DNA of 64,000 nucleotides from Acidobacteriota bacterium (GTDB lineage: Bacteria > Acidobacteriota > Terriglobia > 20CM-2-55-15), in NCBI GenBank assembly GCA_022821145.1, contig JAJEEE010000031.1:1-64000 (forward strand), in the 5' to 3' direction. The notes under the pieces were generated by a model. That model ran no database searches. It was not told the origin of the DNA and was given only the letters and a program-made list of their open reading frames with translations. Below are positions 37,248 through 46,449 of this stretch, piece by piece. Position numbers and translations under genes: made by a program. Position 1 is the first letter of the stretch. Each line of letters begins with the position of its first letter.

Positions 37248-39013
37248 CGGCCGGCTCCCCGGGGCGCGGCGCGAAGTGAAACGTCCGCCTCATCCCCTTC
37301 GCCGACGGTCAGCGCCTCGGTCCGATCCTCGGTGCGCGCGGCGAAACCGGGATCGAAATAGGCATTCTCGGCGAAGTCCAGGCCGGCCACGATGCGGTAT
37401 GTTCCGGGAGCCAAGCCGCCGAGTTCGAATCTCCCCCGAGCATCGGCCATGACCTGTCGGAAACGAGTCCGGCGGTCCGATCCCACGGGCGTGAGGACGA
37501 TCGACGCCCCGGGGACCCGGCCGCCGTCCCCGCCGACGACCTCACCCTCGATCCGAGCGACGTTCGGGCTGACCAAGAGGTCGAGCCTGGCGGGGCCTGC
37601 GATCTCGACGCGGTCCGGGTCGGCTTCGACGTCGTCGACGCGGACGCGTTTCAGGTAGCGGTCGCCCGGCTCGACGAGTTCGACGTTGTAGATCCCACGC
37701 GGGACATGTGCGAAGACGAACTCTCCGGTATCGCTGACCGTCACGCCCCTCAAGGGTCCCACCACGTCCCCTTCAACGTTGCGCAAACGGATTCCGGGCG
37801 GCTCCCGCGGCGTCGCCGTATCGGTCGCGAGCGAGTCCTCGGTGTAGACCCGCCCGTGAACCGCGTCGGCCGGTCCCAGCACGACGTCGATCCCGTCCAC
37901 GTGGTTGCGGACCTCGATGTTCATGCTCGTCCGAATCGCATACGGACGGCCGTCCGGGCCGCGCGATTCCGGAACGCTCGCTTCCGCAACGAGTCGATAC
38001 GATCCGGGGGCCACGTCGAGTATCTGGAACCGCCCGTCCGGACCGACGGGCGCCGAATACGCGACCGGGGAGTCGGATTGGCCGCTGATAACGAATGCGC
38101 CGATCACGTCGACCTGCGGACGAAGGGAGCCGGCAAGGAGATTCACGGTCGTGCGGACGTCGGCACCGATGCGAACATCGACTCGTCCGCGGAGGTTCCA
38201 GGCCTGGGCGGGACCCAGGCGGACGTTGACACCAGTCATCGTGTCGCCCGGGGCGAGGCGCAGCGGCTCGGCGGCGGCCCGAGAAGGCGTGCCCGGATAG
38301 TAGTGCGAGAGGTAGTTCCGGGCGGGCGGAACGTTCCAGGATCGAAAGGTACCGCCGGCGTTCCGGAGACCGGCCGCGGAAGACACGGCTTCCTCGGAGC
38401 GGACCGCTACGAGATACGCCCCGGGATCCAGCCAGAACAGCCGGTAGTCTCCCAGGTCGTTCGTCTCGGTGCGGGCGACGGCCTCGACGTACTCTCGGCC
38501 GTCGGCGTCGTAACCGATCCGAACCACCGCCACTTCAGCCCCCACGACGGGTCGGCCCTGCTCGTCGGCAACGTTGCCTGCAAGGCGCGCAGCGGGCTCA
38601 AGAGCGAACGAGAGTTCGCGCGTCTCGCCCGGTGCGAGCGTCAGCGGGGAGCCTGGACGGCCGGAAGCCGCGCCGCCGAATTCCGTCCTCACGTAGCCGT
38701 TCCGCGAAATCGTCACGTAGTGCGGGCCCGCCGGAAGGTCCGCGATTTCGAATCGGCCGCCGTTGTCGGTGAGCGCGGCGGCGCTGAGTTGGGCTGGATG
38801 GAGACCGTTCAGATCGTCGACGCGTCGGTCCGTGACCTGAACGGCCGCCCTGGGGAGGCTTCGACCGGTCACCCCGTCGACGACGATTCCGCGGACCGTG
38901 GCGGTTTCCGAAGGCGAGAGAGACAGAACCTGGAGCGCGGTCAGAAAAACGCCGGCGATTGACGTCAGGGTGAACATCTGGACGCCTCTACGACAAAACG
39001 GACTCCGTAACAC
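37244..39013 (-). CDS. Exported carboxypeptidase-regulatory-like domain protein
   Basis: ATVRGIVVDGVTGRSLPRAAVQVTDR...GGRFEIADLPAGPHYVTISRNGYV; ATGA overlap with the downstream paralog; the start may be the internal ATG at 38977. Confidence 0.85.
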   Translation of the reverse strand: MLRSPFCRRGVQMFTLTSIAGVFLTALQVLSLSPSETATVRGIVVDGVTGRSLPRAAVQVTDRRVDDLNGLHPAQLSAAALTDNGGRFEIADLPAGPHYVTISRNGYVRTEFGGAASGRPGSPLTLAPGETRELSFALEPAARLAGNVADEQGRPVVGAEVAVVRIGYDADGREYVEAVARTETNDLGDYRLFWLDPGAYLVAVRSEEAVSSAAGLRNAGGTFRSWNVPPARNYLSHYYPGTPSRAAAEPLRLAPGDTMTGVNVRLGPAQAWNLRGRVDVRIGADVRTTVNLLAGSLRPQVDVIGAFVISGQSDSPVAYSAPVGPDGRFQILDVAPGSYRLVAEASVPESRGPDGRPYAIRTSMNIEVRNHVDGIDVVLGPADAVHGRVYTEDSLATDTATPREPPGIRLRNVEGDVVGPLRGVTVSDTGEFVFAHVPRGIYNVELVEPGDRYLKRVRVDDVEADPDRVEIAGPARLDLLVSPNVARIEGEVVGGDGGRVPGASIVLTPVGSDRRTRFRQVMADARGRFELGGLAPGTYRIVAGLDFAENAYFDPGFAARTEDRTEALTVGEGDEADVSLRAAPRGAGR

Positions 39014-39197
39014 TCCCGGTCCGACGGACCCAGCCCTTCGTTCGAGTTCAGTTCACCACCGAACCGCCTCATGCGCGAGGTCTACGGCCATCCCGCACCG
39101 TTGACCAATCCAGGACGGACGACGAGACGGCCGCCGTGGCGTCCGCACGAGGAGACGATCGGAAAGCCCGAACTTGGCGGGCGTTCGACCGCGGGCC

Positions 39198-40694
39198 CTA
39201 CGGCGCCGCGCAGCTCCAGTTGGCGGCGTCGGCCAGGCTGCCGCTGCCGTCGTATCGCGCGTACTGCGGGTACGGGCACAGCGGCCGTGTCAGGCCGTTG
39301 CCCGGGTTCGACGCCATGATCCGGTCCGGGGCGGCGCCCTGCTCGCGCCACCGCTCCATCGTCGTGAGCGCGTCGAACGTGTTCGGGCCGGGCCCGCCGC
39401 CGCAGTGTCCCATGCCGGGCGCCATGAACAGGCGCATCCAGTCGTCCTGGTCCGCGCCCATTTCCTCCAGGACCGACTCGTAGTACGCCACGGTGTTCTC
39501 GGGCGTGATCGCCGTGTCGCGCCATCCCGTGTAGAGCAGCAGCTTGCCGCCGTGCCCCTGGAACCCCCGCAGATCGGGGTTGTCGGCGTCCACGAAGCCG
39601 ACCGCGGCGTCGATGACCGGCATGTCGCGGTCCAGGTCGAATTCGCGCCAGTCGTAGTTCTCGTCCTGGAAGCCCCAGATCCGGACCGTGTCCGATACCG
39701 TGGCGTTCTCGCCCATGCCCGGCATCGGCCGCATGGGATTGCCCAGCGCCTGGCCCGAGAAGATCATCTCCCCTCGGCTGTTCCGGACGCCGCCGTACCA
39801 GGTCTCGACGGACCGGAGCTGCGGCTCGGTCAGGCAGAGGCCGCCGCCGGCGCCCCCGCTCGCGTTCGAGCAGAGCAGGGACGCGAAGTCGAACGTGCAC
39901 TGGCGCGGATTGTTCAGGAACCCCTCGCCGAGCGTGTCGCACTGGTTCATGACCGCGTCAGACACGAATCCGGCCAGCTCTTCGGAAATAGCCTCGTCCG
40001 GGTTCCGGGCGACGCGGATGTTGCGCGCGACGCCGGCCGTGTGCATGTAGATGTGGCGGTTGGCCAGCGCGCCGGCGATGATGCCGTCGAAGTCGCCGGG
40101 ATAACGCTGGGCCGCCATCATGGCCTGCCGCCCCCCGGTGGAGCAGCCCTGGAAGTACGAATAGGCGAGCGGTTCGGCGTAGTGGGCGTCGATGACGCGC
40201 TTGGACTTGACCGTCATGTCGTGGACGGCGCGATAGGCGAAATCGACGATCTTCTCGGGATGGCCCAATCCGAACATGCCGCCGGGTCCGTCCTCGGCGT
40301 TCGAGTGACCCGTGTCCGTGCCCGCCGTGGCGTATCCGCGGCGGAGCGCCGCCTGCATGTTCCCGTAGCCCTGGATGGAGCCGGCGAACCCGCCGTTGCC
40401 CACGGCCAGGAACCGCCCGTTCCAGTCCTCGGCCGGCATCCACAGCTCCACGTTGATGCGGGAGTCGTCGGTGGGGGTCAGGACCATCCGCACGCGGCAA
40501 TGCGCGGGGATGGGTTCCGGCGTTCCGGCCGGCCCGCCCCGTCCCCGGCCGCCGCCCGGCCGGACGAAGGGCCCCTCGGGCACGCTGTCAGCCGTCGTGA
40601 TCGTGCCGTTCTCGATCGTGAACGACGTGAGGCTTTCGCACGGTGTCGTCTGAAAAGCCAGGGCCAGTGCGGCCGAGCCGATGATTCCTGTCAT
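39198..40694 (-). CDS. Tannase/feruloyl esterase family alpha/beta hydrolase
   Basis: SYFQGCSTGGRQAMMAAQRYPGDFDGIIAGALA; AVGNGGFAGSIQGYGNMQAALRRGYATAGTDTGH. Confidence 0.92.
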   Translation of the reverse strand: MTGIIGSAALALAFQTTPCESLTSFTIENGTITTADSVPEGPFVRPGGGRGRGGPAGTPEPIPAHCRVRMVLTPTDDSRINVELWMPAEDWNGRFLAVGNGGFAGSIQGYGNMQAALRRGYATAGTDTGHSNAEDGPGGMFGLGHPEKIVDFAYRAVHDMTVKSKRVIDAHYAEPLAYSYFQGCSTGGRQAMMAAQRYPGDFDGIIAGALANRHIYMHTAGVARNIRVARNPDEAISEELAGFVSDAVMNQCDTLGEGFLNNPRQCTFDFASLLCSNASGGAGGGLCLTEPQLRSVETWYGGVRNSRGEMIFSGQALGNPMRPMPGMGENATVSDTVRIWGFQDENYDWREFDLDRDMPVIDAAVGFVDADNPDLRGFQGHGGKLLLYTGWRDTAITPENTVAYYESVLEEMGADQDDWMRLFMAPGMGHCGGGPGPNTFDALTTMERWREQGAAPDRIMASNPGNGLTRPLCPYPQYARYDGSGSLADAANWSCAAP

Positions 40695-40709
40695 TCCGGT
40701 GTCCTCCGT

Positions 40710-41570
40710 CTAGTCTTGCGAATCGCGTTCGGCCTGCCATTCTCGCAGCGTCCGGATGTACTCGGGCCGGGTCGTCTCGACGCCGCCCAGCGCGGCCTCG
40801 ACGGGTATGCCGTGGCGTTCGGCGAAGTCCGCCACGAACGGGTTCTCCCCCGGCAGGTAGTGCGGGACGTCGCCCTGTTCCCAACCGGCGACCTCGACCA
40901 CGTATTCGCACGGCCAGAGCCAGTTGCCGCCGGATTCCTCGTTCAGCCGGAACGACTGGCTCTTGACCATGGGCTCGGCCAGGAACACGGGATCGTCGGC
41001 GATGGTGATATGCGTCATCACGTCGCCGTGCCGGGCGAAGTACTCGATGAGCTCCATCCGGTCGCTCGAGGGCAGGCCGTTGCGCCGGTGCCAGCCCTGC
41101 TTGATATGCGTGGTGCGGACCCGCAGCTTGTCGCCCACCCATTCGCCCGTGGAGAAACCCATCCACGTGTGGGGCGCGTTTTCGGACGGGTGCGCGCGGC
41201 CGTCCATCCAGATCGTCCGCGACTGTTCGTACGTGCTGATGTACTGGTGGATCGCGATCAGTTCCTGCGAGGCCGGGTCGCGTTCTTCCCAGATCCTCAC
41301 GCGCAGCGGCCCGCGATAGATGTAGCCGACCGTGTGCACCTGGCATTGGTGCTCGGGCAGCGTGTAGCGGGCCGGGTCCCAGCTCAGCGCGAACTGCCGG
41401 CCGGCTTCGCTGATCGGCAGTCCCAGGAAGTCCGCCAGCGCCGGGCCGGGTCCGCGCTCGAGGCGGTCTTCCTGCCGCGGCGGCGACCAGTTGCCCGTCA
41501 GGTCGCGCTGCGCGGCGGCGGCGGGCGCCGCCAGGATGGCCAGGAAAACTATGAGCAACGTCGTGCGCAT
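40710..41570 (-). CDS. Exported protein of unknown function (paralog of 20161..21027)
   Basis: Signal; RDLTGNWSPPRQED...GFSTGEWVGDKLRVRTTHIKQGW. Confidence 0.78.
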   Translation of the reverse strand: MRTTLLIVFLAILAAPAAAAQRDLTGNWSPPRQEDRLERGPGPALADFLGLPISEAGRQFALSWDPARYTLPEHQCQVHTVGYIYRGPLRVRIWEERDPASQELIAIHQYISTYEQSRTIWMDGRAHPSENAPHTWMGFSTGEWVGDKLRVRTTHIKQGWHRRNGLPSSDRMELIEYFARHGDVMTHITIADDPVFLAEPMVKSQSFRLNEESGGNWLWPCEYVVEVAGWEQGDVPHYLPGENPFVADFAERHGIPVEAALGGVETTRPEYIRTLREWQAERDSQD

Positions 41571-41689
41571 GGCATTCAGTCCGCCGTGATGGCGTTAACG
41601 GAGAATATAGACGATATGATCCGTTGTACAGAGTTGTCGCCACGCCGCGCATCGTCGTCGCGGCCTGTCGGCCACAACGGGAGACGCCC

Positions 41690-42688
41690 ATGCCACAGAG
41701 TCGACGAGACTTCCTGAAATCCACGGCCGCGGTGGGCCTTGCCTCCGCGACCGCCGGCGCGACGACGCGTTCCCAGGATCCGCCGGCCGCCGCCGGTTCC
41801 GCGCGAAGCGTTCGGACGCCCGTGCTCGAGATCGGCTACGAGGAGCACGGTGCCCCGGAAGGCGCCGCCGTCATTCTGCTGCACGGCTTTCCCTACGACA
41901 CGAGGTCGTTCGACGGGGTGGTCGGGCCGCTCGCCGACGCCGGACATCGCGTGCTCGTGCCGTACCTGCGCGGTTACGGGCCGACTCGATTCCTCGACCC
42001 CGCGGCCCCGCGAATGGCCGAGCAGGCCGCCATCGGGCAGGACCTGATCGATTTCGCCGACGCCCTCGGCATCGAGCGTTTCGCGGTGGCCGGATTCGAC
42101 TGGGGCAACCGCGCCGCCTGCGTGGCCGCCATCCTCGCGCCCGAGCGCATCGTCGGCCAGGTCGTCGTCGGCGGCTACTCCGTCCAGAACACGGTCGCGC
42201 CGAACCCGCCGATGCCGGCCCGGCAAGCGGCCCGGTTCTGGTACATGTGGTACTTCAACACCGAACCGGGCGCCCGGGCGCTCGAAGCGGACCGCCACGA
42301 CATCGTGCGGTATCTCTGGGACACGTGGTCGCCCGAATGGGAATACACCGACGCCGTCTACGAGCGTTCGGCGCCGTCGTTCGACAACCCGGACTTCGTT
42401 CCCGTCGTCGTCCACTCCTACCGGCACCGGCAGATGAACGCGCCCGGAGAGGCGCGGTTCCTCGACATCGAGCGCCGGCTCGCCGACCGCCCGCCCATCG
42501 AAGTGCCCGCCATCGTGTTGCGGGGCACGGCGAGCGGACTCGGCGGCCGGCCGTCTCCGGATCCGACCGCCGACCGGGCACGGTTTCCCAGGCTCGTCGC
42601 CCGCCGCATCGTGGAGGGCGCGGGGCACGATCTGCCGCGCCATCGGCCCGACGCCGTCGCCGACGCGCTGCTGGAGCTCGTCGGGTGA
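41690..42688 (+). CDS. Tat-exported alpha/beta hydrolase (haloalkane dehalogenase / epoxide hydrolase-like)
   Basis: MPQSRRDFLKSTAAVGLASATAGA Tat signal; ILLHGFPYDTRSFD; GFDWGNRAA nucleophile elbow with Asp. Confidence 0.87.
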   Translation: MPQSRRDFLKSTAAVGLASATAGATTRSQDPPAAAGSARSVRTPVLEIGYEEHGAPEGAAVILLHGFPYDTRSFDGVVGPLADAGHRVLVPYLRGYGPTRFLDPAAPRMAEQAAIGQDLIDFADALGIERFAVAGFDWGNRAACVAAILAPERIVGQVVVGGYSVQNTVAPNPPMPARQAARFWYMWYFNTEPGARALEADRHDIVRYLWDTWSPEWEYTDAVYERSAPSFDNPDFVPVVVHSYRHRQMNAPGEARFLDIERRLADRPPIEVPAIVLRGTASGLGGRPSPDPTADRARFPRLVARRIVEGAGHDLPRHRPDAVADALLELVG

Positions 42689-42738
42689 GCCGGCGTCCAC
42701 GGGGAACAGTTCGGGAATCTTCACGTGCGGGAAGAAAA

Positions 42739-42766
42739 CGGGCGCCAAATTGAACTTTGGCGCCCG
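42739..42766. repeat. 11-bp perfect hairpin between two plus-strand genes
   Basis: CGGGCGCCAAA-ttgaac-TTTGGCGCCCG; the T-run (TTTTC) follows only on the minus strand. Confidence 0.8.
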
Positions 42767-42803
42767 GATCGACGGGCGTCATGACCCGCAGACAGGAGGC
42801 ACG

Positions 42804-44552
42804 ATGAGCAGGGAACAGTGGAACGAAAAAGGCCGGTTCTGGGAGGACGACCATGCCTGGCTCGATGCGGACCAGCAAGCGCAGTGCGAGCGCGCGCACG
42901 AGGCGGGCGTCTTTCCGTCGCCCATACCCACGCGGATGGTTTCGAACGGCGAATACATGCCGGCCCCGCAGTCGAAGCGCCAGAAACAGGTGGAGCACCG
43001 GATCCGGGAACTCAGCGAATCGGCCAGCCGGAAGCTCGGCATCGACCGGCGGCGGTTCCTCGCCGGCACCGGCGGCATGGCGGCGGCGTTCATCGCGATG
43101 AACGAGGTGTTCGGGCGCTTTTTCGACGTGAAGCCGATCGAGATGTTCGAGACCGCGGCCTACGCGCAGGCGGGAACGCCCGGCGACCTGTTCGTCTTCG
43201 ACGACCAACTGCACCTGGTGCGCGGAACGCGCGGGGCCGCGGGAATGGGGCTGCGCGCGCTGGCGCAGGGGCCGTCGTCGGGAGCGCCGCGGAACGCGAT
43301 GAACCCGAACGGTCTCCCCGACGAGAACGGCGACGTCTGGGGCGTGTGGAACCCGGCGCTGGTCGGCCTGCCGAACCGGCCCGAGAACTTCCTGATCACG
43401 CAGTTCATCCGGGACGTCTATCTGGACAGCCAGGTCCACGTCGGCCTGCTGAGCAACGTCACGGCGAGCGTCGTCACGCCGGAGGGCGAGGCGCCGCGCC
43501 CGCCGCGCAGCGCCGAGGAAGCGCTGTCCGGCGAGATGCTCACGGCCGCGCAGACCTCCGCGGCGCGGGACTTCGTCAACGAGATCTCCGGGTCGACGCG
43601 CATGCTGGCGCACGGACTGCTGTACGTGGGACGCGGCAACCTCGACTACATCCGGCGGCAGATCGAGGAGAACGAGCCGGATTCCTGGAAGGGCTACAAC
43701 GTGTCGATGGCCGCCAAGGTGGACGACGATCCCATGAGCCCCATGCGGCAGTGGCGTCACGACGACGAGGAGGTGGCCTATCCCACGTTCGAGCTGATCC
43801 GCGACGCCTACGCGAGCCAGCGGGCGCGGAAACCCGGCTTCAACAACATCTGCGTGCACAAGGGCCTGTCCAACGCCGAGCCCGTGCGCCCGGAGATCGG
43901 CCACCCGGGGGACCTGCCCAAGGCGGCCGCTGACTGGCCCGACCTGAACTTCATCACCTACCACGCGTGCATCCAGCCCGCGTTCTTCATGTACGACGCG
44001 CTGGAGGACGTCCGGTCCGGCCAGCTCCGGGAAGGCGTTCCCGACATCCGCTGGACCACCGAGTACGCGCAACTCGTCGCGCCGTACCCGAACACGTACG
44101 CGGAGCTGGGAACGACCTGGGCCTCGTCGGTGGTCACGTTCCCGACCGTCGCGGCGCACCTGATGGGGCAACTCATGAAGTTCATGGGGCCGGACCGGAT
44201 CGTGTTCGGCTCGGATTCGGTCTGGTACGGCGCGCCGCAGTGGCAGATCGACGCGATGTGGCGTTTCCAGATCCCCGAGGACCTGCGGGAGCGATACGGC
44301 TATCCCGAGCTGACCGACGACGCCAAGCGCCGGATCCTGGGACTGAACTCGGCGCGCCTGTACGGGGTCGACACCGGCGCGGACTACAACCCCGTGCCCG
44401 AAGACTACGCCGACCGGATGCCCGACAGCCTGAAGCGGACGCTGGAACTGCCCGGCTTCGTCGCCGACAACATGGCGCGGTTCAAGGAGAACTACGCCGC
44501 GCTCGGCGTGGAGCCCGGCCACACGCGCTACGGCTGGATCCGGAAAGCGTGA
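42804..44552 (+). CDS. Amidohydrolase family protein with internal Tat-like motif
   Basis: GGAGG RBS; DRRRFLAGTGGMAAAFIAMNE; later PDLNFITYHACIQPAF and DRIVFGSDSVWYGAPQWQIDA metal-hydrolase C-terminus. Confidence 0.87.
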   Translation: MSREQWNEKGRFWEDDHAWLDADQQAQCERAHEAGVFPSPIPTRMVSNGEYMPAPQSKRQKQVEHRIRELSESASRKLGIDRRRFLAGTGGMAAAFIAMNEVFGRFFDVKPIEMFETAAYAQAGTPGDLFVFDDQLHLVRGTRGAAGMGLRALAQGPSSGAPRNAMNPNGLPDENGDVWGVWNPALVGLPNRPENFLITQFIRDVYLDSQVHVGLLSNVTASVVTPEGEAPRPPRSAEEALSGEMLTAAQTSAARDFVNEISGSTRMLAHGLLYVGRGNLDYIRRQIEENEPDSWKGYNVSMAAKVDDDPMSPMRQWRHDDEEVAYPTFELIRDAYASQRARKPGFNNICVHKGLSNAEPVRPEIGHPGDLPKAAADWPDLNFITYHACIQPAFFMYDALEDVRSGQLREGVPDIRWTTEYAQLVAPYPNTYAELGTTWASSVVTFPTVAAHLMGQLMKFMGPDRIVFGSDSVWYGAPQWQIDAMWRFQIPEDLRERYGYPELTDDAKRRILGLNSARLYGVDTGADYNPVPEDYADRMPDSLKRTLELPGFVADNMARFKENYAALGVEPGHTRYGWIRKA

Positions 44553-44611
44553 CGCCGCGACTATCCTGATACGCTCCCCGTGCGGCATGCCGTACACACC
44601 AAGGAGACGCC

Positions 44612-46432
44612 ATGAACCAACCGACAATCACCGCGGTCCTTGCCTTGGGCCTGCTTCTGTCCGCGTCGCCCCTCATCGGCCGGCAGGCCGACGGAGACGA
44701 CTGGGTGCGCTACGGCGGCGCCCCCGGCGAGACCCGCTACAGCCCGCTCGATGAGATCGACGACGGCAACGTCGGCCGTCTCGGCCTGCTCTGGTCGCTG
44801 GACGTCGGCCCGGGCGGTGGGAACCAGGAAGCGACCCCGCTGGAGCGCAACGGCATCCTGTACTCGATCACGAACTGGAGCGTCGTGTTCGCCGTCGACG
44901 CCCGCACCGGCGAGGAGCTGTGGCGGTGGGACCCGGAAGTCAACCGGGTGGCGGTGCGCCCCAAGATCTGCTGCGGCGTCGTGAACCGCGGCCTGGCGCT
45001 CTTCGATGACCTCGTCATCGCGCCGATCATCGACGGCCGGCTCCACGCCCTCGACGCCGAGACCGGTCGGCCCGTCTGGGAAGCGCGCGTGGGTTATCCG
45101 CAGGAATGGGCGACGATCACGATCGCGCCGCGCATCGCCGGCGACAAGGTGATCGTCGGCGTCAGCGGGGGCGACCGCCCGATGCGCGGCTACTTCGACG
45201 CCTACGACGCCCGGACCGGGCGCCGCGCGTGGCGCTTCTACACGGTTCCCGGGAACCCGGCCGACGGCTTCGAGAACGACGCGATGCGGATGGCCGCCGA
45301 GACCTGGGGCGGCGACTGGTGGCAGTACGGCGGCGGCGGCGCCGTCTGGGACGCCATCGCCTACGACCCGGACGAGAACCTGGTCTACGTGGGTACGGGC
45401 AACGCCGAGCCCTGGACCGAGATCTGGCGCGGGGCGACGGGTCTGGACAACCTGTTCGCGTGCGCGGTCATCGCCGTCGACGCCGACACGGGCGAGTACC
45501 GCTGGCACTATCAGTTCATCCCGAACGACAACTGGGACTACGACAGCGTGCAGCAGTTGATGCTGGCCGACCTGGTGATCGACGGGCGCGAGCGCCAGGT
45601 GCTCATGCAGGCGAACAAGAACGCCTTCTTCTACGTGATCGATCGGGTGACGGGGGCCTTCATCTCGGCCGAGCCGTTCGCGCGGGCCACGTGGGCGAGC
45701 GGCATCGACTACGAGACCGGCCGGCCGGTGGTCCACCCCGAGGCGTTCTACGACACCGAGACGTCGGTGACGATATCGCCGGGGCCCGGCGGCGCGCACA
45801 ACTGGTCGCCGATGTCGATCAACCCCGGCACGGGGCTGGTGTACATCCCGACGACGACGCGCAGCAGCTTCACCTTCCAGGCGGTCGAGGAGTTCGATCC
45901 CGTGCCGGGGCAGACCACCGGGACCGCGCGGCCCGCGACGGCCGAGAACCCGATCGACGACCTGCCGGCCGTGGGTCCGGAACCCGTCGACGGCCCGAGA
46001 AGCGGCGCCCTGGTCGCGTGGGACCCGGTGGCGCAGACCATGGCGTGGCGCCGGCCGGGGGGCGGCGGCATCGGCGGGGGCACGCTCTCGACGGCCGGGA
46101 ACCTGCTGTTCCAGGTCGTCAACGACGGCACGCTTCGCGCCTGGTCGGCCGACGCCGGAGACCTGCTGCTCGAGATCGAAACGAACCTGGGCGGCGGGAT
46201 GGGTCCCCCGATCACGTACCTGGTCGACGGCCGGCAGCACGTCACGCTGATGGGCGGCATCGGGCAGGTGGGCGACGAGAACGTCATCGGGGACACCGGG
46301 AACCGGACGCCGCCGCGCATGATGACGTTCGTCCTCGACGGGGACGCTCCGATCCCCGAGGGTGTCGAACCCGAGGGCGCCGACGAGGACGCGTCCGAGG
46401 ACGCGCCGGAGGCCGAACCCGTAGACAACTGA
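44612..46432 (+). CDS. PQQ-dependent alcohol dehydrogenase (beta-propeller)
   Basis: WVRYGGAPGETRYSPLDEIDDGNVGRLGLLWSLDV; vicinal CC (KICCGVVNRG); WDYD; GTGNAEPW. Confidence 0.92.
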   Translation: MNQPTITAVLALGLLLSASPLIGRQADGDDWVRYGGAPGETRYSPLDEIDDGNVGRLGLLWSLDVGPGGGNQEATPLERNGILYSITNWSVVFAVDARTGEELWRWDPEVNRVAVRPKICCGVVNRGLALFDDLVIAPIIDGRLHALDAETGRPVWEARVGYPQEWATITIAPRIAGDKVIVGVSGGDRPMRGYFDAYDARTGRRAWRFYTVPGNPADGFENDAMRMAAETWGGDWWQYGGGGAVWDAIAYDPDENLVYVGTGNAEPWTEIWRGATGLDNLFACAVIAVDADTGEYRWHYQFIPNDNWDYDSVQQLMLADLVIDGRERQVLMQANKNAFFYVIDRVTGAFISAEPFARATWASGIDYETGRPVVHPEAFYDTETSVTISPGPGGAHNWSPMSINPGTGLVYIPTTTRSSFTFQAVEEFDPVPGQTTGTARPATAENPIDDLPAVGPEPVDGPRSGALVAWDPVAQTMAWRRPGGGGIGGGTLSTAGNLLFQVVNDGTLRAWSADAGDLLLEIETNLGGGMGPPITYLVDGRQHVTLMGGIGQVGDENVIGDTGNRTPPRMMTFVLDGDAPIPEGVEPEGADEDASEDAPEAEPVDN

Positions 46433-46449
46433 GACGGGCCCCGGCCGGG

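Noticed and set aside
42255-44627. 790-aa minus-strand ORF
   Set aside because: Antisense to the amidohydrolase and alpha/beta hydrolase, which have clear motifs.
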